Below are positions 32,351-36,487 of a stretch of 36,487 bases of DNA, one piece after another. Source of the DNA: Ruminococcaceae bacterium UBA1691. Lineage in GTDB: Bacteria; Bacillota; Clostridia; Oscillospirales; Acutalibacteraceae. The translations under genes were made by a program, and so were the position numbers. The notes beneath the pieces are model-generated. The model worked only from the letters and a program-made list of their open reading frames with translations. It was not told where the DNA came from and did not search any database. Where the stretch lies: assembly GCA_002320555.1 (NCBI GenBank), contig DCJV01000105.1, forward strand, positions 4,968-41,454, written 5' to 3'. The number at the start of each line of letters is the position of its first letter. The stretch's first letter is position 1.

Positions 32351-33544
32351 TTATTTCCCAAACACGCGGTAAAGGACATAGGTGGTGATTGCAGCGGCAA
32401 TACCCAGCACACCGTAGCCGAAATCCCACCACATTTCTGTCGTAATCCGGTCAAAGCCCTTTATAGACTGGCTCTTGCCGACCAGATCTGTAAAATTATA
32501 CATTTCCGTCGTGAAGTCATTGAGATTGTTTTCGTCGAGCGTGATCAGGCGGACACCCTGCGAAACGCCGTTGCTATAGGTCTTAAAGCCGACGGCACGC
32601 GTGTGGACAAGGCGGATTCCGTCAACTGTCCCGGTAAAATCATTGACATGGTCGTGTCCGAAAACAGCGCCGAGGATATCGCCCTGCTTGACCCAGCTAG
32701 CAAATTCGCCGTTGTTGATATTGGGCGGGCAGGGGCCCTCGCTGAGAATTCCGGTCGTATTGGCGGGATCCTTGATCTTCCAGAAGCGGTTGGAATAAAT
32801 ATCGTGCCCTTTGACGCGGCCCTTTCCAGGCAGCAGAACGGGCTCCAGAAGGTCGTAGGCTTCCGGCACGGTGATGTGCTGAAACAGAATGGAGGGCATC
32901 GCCTTGCCGCCGTTTTGCGCCTTTAGAGCGTTGCTCGTCTGCTCATACCATTCGATCTGATCATCCTGTACATAGGCATAGCCACCCTCTTCGGCATAGT
33001 CGCCGGAATCAATGAACCAGAGATTGAACACGTCTTTGGTACCCGCGCTGTTTTGAATCAGCAGATGATAGTTCCCGCAGCCGGAAATATCCTCCGGACC
33101 CGTTACCATACGGCAATTGTCATATTCCTGATAAATTTTGACCTGCTCTTCTTTTGATACACCGCTGTATTCCACATCATGATTGCCAAAAACCACAGCA
33201 AGCGGAATGTTTTTGGCAGCCACCGGAGCAACGATTTTATGAATCGTTGCCCGCTGATTTTCCAGCCCGTCAGCAGTGGCGTTGTCGCCATTGAATACGA
33301 CAAGATCGGGCTTCAGCTCTTCGATCGCATTCGTCAGCAGCGCCAGTGCGTCGGCGGATTTCGCATCATCCTTTTCGTCTTCATGGATATCGGTCGCAAC
33401 AAGGATCTTGAATTTTCCGTCCTTGTTGAAGCGGAGCGGTTCCTGTGCGCCGGAGACAGCGCCCACCGCCATCGGCAGACAGGCAAGGGTCAGCGTCATG
33501 GTCAGAATCAATGCTAGAAACTTGCGGATCTTTTTCATTTTCAT
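32351..33544 (-). CDS. Secreted, membrane-anchored metallophosphoesterase
   Basis: Calcineurin-like phosphoesterase exported to the cell surface. An N-terminal signal sequence (about 1-29, KKIRK then a hydrophobic core ending AVGA) is followed by metal-binding motifs ATDIH (Asp52, His54), NGDN (85-88), GNHD (120-123), FQH and GHDH. A C-terminal membrane helix (GVLGIAAAITTYVLYRVF) probably anchors it. The start is ATG 33544 or the second in-frame ATG at 33538; GGAAGG suits either. The substrate is unknown (nucleotide, phosphodiester or lipid head group). A decayed relative lies just upstream on the same strand, and the terminator is shared with enolase. Confidence 0.92.
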   Translation of the reverse strand: MKMKKIRKFLALILTMTLTLACLPMAVGAVSGAQEPLRFNKDGKFKILVATDIHEDEKDDAKSADALALLTNAIEELKPDLVVFNGDNATADGLENQRATIHKIVAPVAAKNIPLAVVFGNHDVEYSGVSKEEQVKIYQEYDNCRMVTGPEDISGCGNYHLLIQNSAGTKDVFNLWFIDSGDYAEEGGYAYVQDDQIEWYEQTSNALKAQNGGKAMPSILFQHITVPEAYDLLEPVLLPGKGRVKGHDIYSNRFWKIKDPANTTGILSEGPCPPNINNGEFASWVKQGDILGAVFGHDHVNDFTGTVDGIRLVHTRAVGFKTYSNGVSQGVRLITLDENNLNDFTTEMYNFTDLVGKSQSIKGFDRITTEMWWDFGYGVLGIAAAITTYVLYRVFGK

Positions 33545-33577
33545 TGCCTTCCTTTCTTCTTCCTGTGTTCTATTGCA

Positions 33578-34116
33578 TCAGTCGGCCGGGAGTGCATCTT
33601 TGTCGATCAGCCGGCTGAAAGTAAGCATCTTGGTTTCAAAATCGGGTAACCGGTTCCCAAAAAGCGTAATCATGCAAACACCGCGCTCTGCGCCGTAGGT
33701 GAATCCTGCGCCGCGCGTCCGGATCAGGCGAATGCCAGTGATCTTCCCATCGAAATCATTGACATGGTCGTGACCAAAAAAGGCAGCTACAATATTGCCC
33801 TGCCGGAGCCAACTGGCAAACTGACCACCGCCGCAGTCAGGGAGGGCAGGGGCCTTCCCCTAGCGTCCCTGTGGTATGTATGGGATCGGCAAGGACAAAG
33901 AAACGGTCCGCCCAGCGGCTGTGTCCTTGAACCACACCCGGCGTTTCAGGCGTTACCTGTTGGAGCAGGTCGTATTCCTCCGGGACGGGAATATGCTGAA
34001 AGAGAAAGGAGGGAGTGGATCGTCGTCCATCCCCGGAACAATTGCGTGGATATCCGTGGCCAGCAGAATCCGAAAGGTACCATCCAGGTTGAAAAAAGAG
34101 AATATTTAGAATTCAT
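33578..34116 (-). pseudogene. Decayed metallophosphoesterase paralogue
   Basis: Read on the minus strand, fragments match the neighbouring intact phosphoesterase in order. FNLDGTFRILLATDIHA is readable after a frameshift in a T6 run. A deletion of most of the N-terminal half follows. Next come FLFQHIPVPEEYDLLQQV and HTTGTLGEGPCPP ending in TGA near 33830. A frame that continues without an intervening break gives GQFASWLRQGNIVAAFFGHDHVNDF, then TGIRLIRTRGAGF and a stop at 33578-33580. The NGD and GNHD motifs are gone. A good ribosome site (AAAGGAGGAG) and ATG at 34116 remain, overlapping the end of the upstream gene by 11 bases. This copy had no signal peptide. It appears to be a dead tandem relative. 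Confidence 0.85.
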
Positions 34117-34480
34117 GTGTCTCCTCTTTTCCTTTATCGGACGATTCTGAAATCCGAAGCAATTCCGATATGGTACACAGACGCGTTCGACCGCAAGCGT
34201 TACAGGCGGAGGCACACTGCCGGTTTGTGTCTTTATCCAGCCCATCACATATCACCAGAACGCCATTACACTGCCTGCGTCCGAGCAGCTCCGCACGCAG
34301 TTGCGCCGCATAAATCTGACTGACAGCGTCACTTTTTGAAGCGGAGGAGGGGATCAGCAGCAGATATTCCTTTTTACCAGATGGGACTAGCAGATGGAAC
34401 AAAAGGAAATAAATCGACACTGCGATTCCCAAAAGCGTGAAGAACAATAGGAAAATCCAGCAAATGAGCTCCCAAATCAT
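34106..34480 (-). CDS. Small membrane protein of unknown function
   Basis: A 124-residue protein I do not recognise. It begins with a long hydrophobic segment (about 4-32: WELICWIFLLFFTLLGIAVSIYFLLF). A soluble domain follows that starts PSGKKEYLLLIPSSASKSDAVSQIYAAQLR and contains six cysteines, including LGRRQCNGVLVICD and CASACNACGRTRLC, then an acidic/charged tail. ATG 34480 is chosen because GAAAGGATGG lies 11 bases upstream. Longer versions start at in-frame ATG codons 34492 or 34537. The alternating hydrophobic strand pattern suggests a small alpha/beta fold facing the cytoplasm. Its stop overlaps the start of the decayed phosphoesterase, so the two were once translated together; the gene may now be losing its partner. 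Confidence 0.65.
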   Translation of the reverse strand: MIWELICWIFLLFFTLLGIAVSIYFLLFHLLVPSGKKEYLLLIPSSASKSDAVSQIYAAQLRAELLGRRQCNGVLVICDGLDKDTNRQCASACNACGRTRLCTISELLRISESSDKGKEETHEF

Positions 34481-34718
34481 CTTGATGACCATCCTTTCGC
34501 TGAAGGCAGGACGTTTTGTCCGCTTTGCCGGAGGCAATTCACGCCATTTGGTACGGCGCGAAAGGACAAAACGACCATTTGAAAGATTTCTCTTTTATGT
34601 ATCCTATGCAGGATCCATAAGAAGCGTTTATCGCCCAAAGCGTATTTTTCGGAAACGGAGCTTTTATACACCGGTGTCTAGCGATGATTGGCAGCTATAT
34701 TATAATAGCTCAGAACGT
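34481..34718. other. Intergenic stretch between rnpB and the small membrane protein
   Basis: Nothing convincing is coded on either strand. Short open frames here have no recognisable similarity or ribosome sites. GGACAAAACGTCC near 34507-34519 is a small palindrome. A promoter for the membrane-protein gene is expected, but none was clear. Confidence 0.4.
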
Positions 34719-34764
34719 AAAAATACCGCGCGTTGCCAATCGAATCAATTGCTGCCGCGCGGTA
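34719..34764 (-). terminator. Terminator of rnpB
   Basis: On the minus strand TACCGCGCG (complement of 34756-34764) pairs with CGCGCGGTA (complement of 34724-34732), followed by TTTTT (complement of 34719-34723). The loop can add a small CAAT/ATTG stem. It lies 15 bases after the RNase P RNA 3' end. Confidence 0.8.
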
Positions 34765-34778
34765 CTCCAACGAAAAAT

Positions 34779-35111
34779 GCGACCAGACCTGTAAGCCGAG
34801 TTCTGTCATTAAAGGCAGCCATCTATCTAGGCGCCGCGTTGCCACAGCGCTCAAGCCACCTGTCGGAGAATGCGCCGAGCAAGCGTGTCTCTCCAGTCGG
34901 TGTTGCTCCGGATAGGGTTTGCAGAGCCGTGCGGTTCCCCGCACGCTGGTGAGCTCTTACCTCGCCTTTCCACCCTTACCGGCAAAGGCCGGCGGTATAT
35001 CTCTGTTGCACTTTCCCTGAGGTCGCCCTCGGCGGCCGTTAGCCGTTATCCTGCTCTATGGGGCCCGGACTTTCCTCACGCATAAAGCGTGCGGCTGCCC
35101 AGTCTGCTCGC
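34779..35111 (-). rRNA. rnpB: RNase P RNA (rnpB); a ribozyme, not ribosomal RNA - see the evidence text
   Basis: This is the catalytic RNA of RNase P, which trims tRNA 5' ends; it should be classed as ncRNA. On the minus strand it holds the universal core GAGGAAAGTCCGGGC, then GATAACGGC, the AGGGAAAGTGCAACAGAGA region, AAGGGTGGAAAGGCG, GGTAAGAGCTCACCAG and the closing ACAGAACTCGGCTTACAGG. The ends GCGAGCAGAC and GTCTGGTCGC form helix P1 with one mismatch, which sets the limits at about 333 nt. The order and content fit the common (type A-like) bacterial fold. A near-consensus promoter precedes it and a terminator follows. Confidence 0.95.
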
Positions 35112-35118
35112 GCTATCT

Positions 35119-35147
35119 ATTGTAGAGGAAAAAGGATGTTTTGTCAA
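35119..35147 (-). promoter_or_regulatory. Strong sigma-A promoter of rnpB
   Basis: On the minus strand a perfect TTGACA (complement of 35142-35147), a 17-base spacer and TACAAT (complement of 35119-35124) place the start near 35112, exactly at the RNase P RNA 5' end. Confidence 0.85.
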
Positions 35148-35218
35148 TCATCATGAAAGAAAATGCCAAAAACCAAGTGGAATTTTAGTGCGATTTCGTA
35201 ACATTGCCTAAAGAGAAA

Positions 35219-35245
35219 CGGCAGGCCGCGAATAGCAGCCTGCCG
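35219..35245 (-). terminator. Terminator of the dapB-ACT operon
   Basis: CGGCAGGC (35219-35226) and GCCTGCCG (35238-35245) form an 8-bp stem with an 11-base loop; on the minus strand TTTCTCTTT follows. It lies 15 bases after the ACT gene stop. Confidence 0.7.
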
Positions 35246-35259
35246 CCTGATCTATGAGC

Positions 35260-35721
35260 TTATGCAAAAATTTCCCGAATCGCGTCTACTGTTACGTCCG
35301 CATCCGCCTTCACGACCAGAAGCGAAATATCGACTTCCGATGTTGTGATCATACGAATATCTGCGTTCACTTTAGAAACCGCTGAAAAAACCTTTGCAGC
35401 AACGCCGGGAGTTCCGCGCATCGCCTCTCCGAAAATCGAAATCTTGCAGTTTCCAGAGCTGACATTGAGCTTTAATTCCGGGTTCAGTTCCCTGAGCTTT
35501 GTCGAGATTCCGAGGACCTTTCCAAAATCCTCTCCGCTGACCGTAAAGGACAGGGAGGGGATGGAGCCGTGCGGCGGGGTCTGGGAGATCATATCAACGT
35601 CAATTCCCGCGTCGGAAATCATCTGAAAAATCTGGGATACCAGTGCGATATCGGCAGGGGAATCCTGCAGGGAAATCAATGTAACGTCGTCCTTTAGGGT
35701 AATGCTTTGAATTTCATTCAT
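35260..35721 (-). CDS. Stand-alone aspartokinase-type regulatory ACT protein
   Basis: A 153-residue protein that matches the C-terminal regulatory half of aspartate kinase without the kinase domain. The first ACT domain has VSQIFQMISDAGIDVDMISQ. The second has KISIFGEAMRGTPGVAAKVFSAVSKVNADIRMITTSEVDISLLV, very typical of LysC. ATG 35721 follows a GAGGGGGAG ribosome site; longer in-frame starts would overlap dapB. Aspartate kinase begins the lysine/threonine/methionine pathway and dapB acts in lysine and peptidoglycan precursor synthesis. A lysine- or threonine-sensing role is therefore likely, either by binding a kinase encoded elsewhere or as a free sensor. It is the last gene of the operon with dapB. 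Confidence 0.9.
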   Translation of the reverse strand: MNEIQSITLKDDVTLISLQDSPADIALVSQIFQMISDAGIDVDMISQTPPHGSIPSLSFTVSGEDFGKVLGISTKLRELNPELKLNVSSGNCKISIFGEAMRGTPGVAAKVFSAVSKVNADIRMITTSEVDISLLVVKADADVTVDAIREIFA

Positions 35722-35737
35722 ATCATTCGCTCCCCCT

Positions 35738-36487
35738 CTACTTGGCATTGACAAAGTCCCGCATCGCATAGCAACCAGCAGGCTGGTTGCATAGGAACAA
35801 TGCCGCATTTACAGAACCAACTGCGAAAATCTCCTTGGAACGGGCGCTGTGGCTGATGGAAATCAGTTCGTCCCGACCAGCGAAGAGAACCTCATGCTCG
35901 CCGACGATCGTACCGCCACGCACAGCATGGATGCCAATCTCGTTTTTATCCCGCTTGGCGCGTTTGGAATGGCGGTCGAATTCATAGTGCGGCTTCTGCT
36001 TGAGCTCCCCGGAAATCGCGTCCGCCAGCATCAGCGCGGTGCCGCTGGGCGCATCAATCTTTTGATTATGATGCTTTTCGATGATCTCGATATCGAAGGA
36101 ATCTCCCAATACCCGGGCCGCTTTTTGAGCAAGCTCAGTCAACAGGCTGATTCCGATCGACATATTGGCGGAGAAGAAAACCGGCACTTCTTTGGCCGCT
36201 TCATGGATGGAAGCAACCTGCTGCTCATTTAATCCCGTTGTTGCAATCACAGCCGGCGTGTGGTGGGAAACGGCATAGGAGAGAATGCTCTCCAGCGCGG
36301 ATGGATGAGAAAAATCAATGATCACATCCGCCTGCCCATCAAACTGCGACGCGGCTCCAAAAACCGGAAAGGCCGCCTCCTCCATGCCTGCCGGGTCGAT
36401 TCCCGCAACGATTTCACAATCTTCACGGTCCGCAACGCAAGAGGCGATCACGCGCCCCATCTTTCCGCCGCAGCCGCTTAATAGAAT
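35738..36487 (-). CDS. dapB: 4-hydroxy-tetrahydrodipicolinate reductase (5' partial)
   Basis: NAD(P)H-dependent reductase of the diaminopimelate pathway. The N-terminal dinucleotide site ILLSGCGGKMGRVI, the middle VIATTGLNEQQ, FSANMSIGISLL, the catalytic EKHHNQKIDAPSGTAL (His pair and Lys) and the later IGIHAVRGGTIVGEHEV are all present. The frame runs off the window end at 36487 and lacks only the first one to three residues; the ATG at 36460 is the internal methionine of GGKMGR and not the start. The ACT regulator follows 16 bases downstream. Confidence 0.96.
   Translation of the reverse strand: MLLSGCGGKMGRVIASCVADREDCEIVAGIDPAGMEEAAFPVFGAASQFDGQADVIIDFSHPSALESILSYAVSHHTPAVIATTGLNEQQVASIHEAAKEVPVFFSANMSIGISLLTELAQKAARVLGDSFDIEIIEKHHNQKIDAPSGTALMLADAISGELKQKPHYEFDRHSKRAKRDKNEIGIHAVRGGTIVGEHEVLFAGRDELISISHSARSKEIFAVGSVNAALFLCNQPAGCYAMRDFVNAK

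Noticed and set aside
34437..34952. A 171-codon open frame on the plus strand
   Set aside because: It runs through the RNase P RNA gene and its terminator, with no ribosome site or recognisable domain.
1..36487. CRISPR arrays, tRNA genes, insertion sequences with transposase, phage genes
   Set aside because: No regularly spaced repeats, tRNA-like cloverleaf sequences, transposase or phage motifs were seen in reading the window.

Overview
The window looks like a chromosomal segment of an anaerobic Gram-positive Clostridia member, probably of the Oscillospiraceae/Ruminococcaceae type. This is an inference. It rests on the hprK-murB-rapZ-whiA cluster, AGGAGG-type ribosome sites, sigma-A-like promoters (TTGACA-17-TATAAT), a ferredoxin-linked indolepyruvate oxidoreductase and a purine pathway with a split PurH. 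Most genes are moderately GC-rich. About 27.2-30.5 kb is clearly AT-rich and looks acquired.

Layout. 1-3228: end of a purine operon (PurO-type IMP cyclohydrolase, stand-alone AICAR transformylase, purD). 3377-6246: a MacA-like adaptor and a MacB-like permease with no ATPase gene. 6639-9376 (minus): a membrane exporter domain fused to a HAD domain that has lost its catalytic residues, and a GT4 glycosyltransferase. 9708-14740: hprK, ROK glucokinase, murB, rapZ, whiA. 15085-19739: phosphohexomutase, YgiQ-type radical SAM protein, ComEC-like metallo-beta-lactamase, DUF3006 protein. 19915-27158: sodium/solute symporter, a structured leader, then two phenylacetate-CoA-ligase-type enzymes around iorAB and an ACT-domain protein. 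27394-30253 (minus): ATPase plus two MacB-like permeases. About 30520-30760: remains of an iron alcohol dehydrogenase. 31028-32296: enolase. 32351-34480 (minus): a secreted metallophosphoesterase, a decayed paralogue of it, and a small membrane protein. 34779-35111 (minus): RNase P RNA. 35260-36487 (minus): dapB (cut by the window end) and a stand-alone aspartokinase-type regulatory ACT protein.

The most interesting unit is 19.8-27.2 kb. Its genes fit uptake of aryl acids (symporter), activation to CoA thioesters (two ligases), interconversion of aryl-acetyl-CoA and aryl-pyruvate with ferredoxin (IorAB), and amino-acid sensing (double ACT protein). This could run as salvage of arylacetates into aromatic amino acids, or as amino-acid catabolism. 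Between the symporter and the first ligase lies a non-coding segment of about 150 nt. It has a sigma-A-like promoter placed to start at its closing stem, several nested and side-by-side hairpins, and a mutually exclusive alternative pairing. It is a candidate undescribed regulatory RNA, although terminal inverted repeats and flanking direct repeats mean a miniature mobile element must also be considered.

All calls come from reading the sequence and recalled family motifs; no database search was run.
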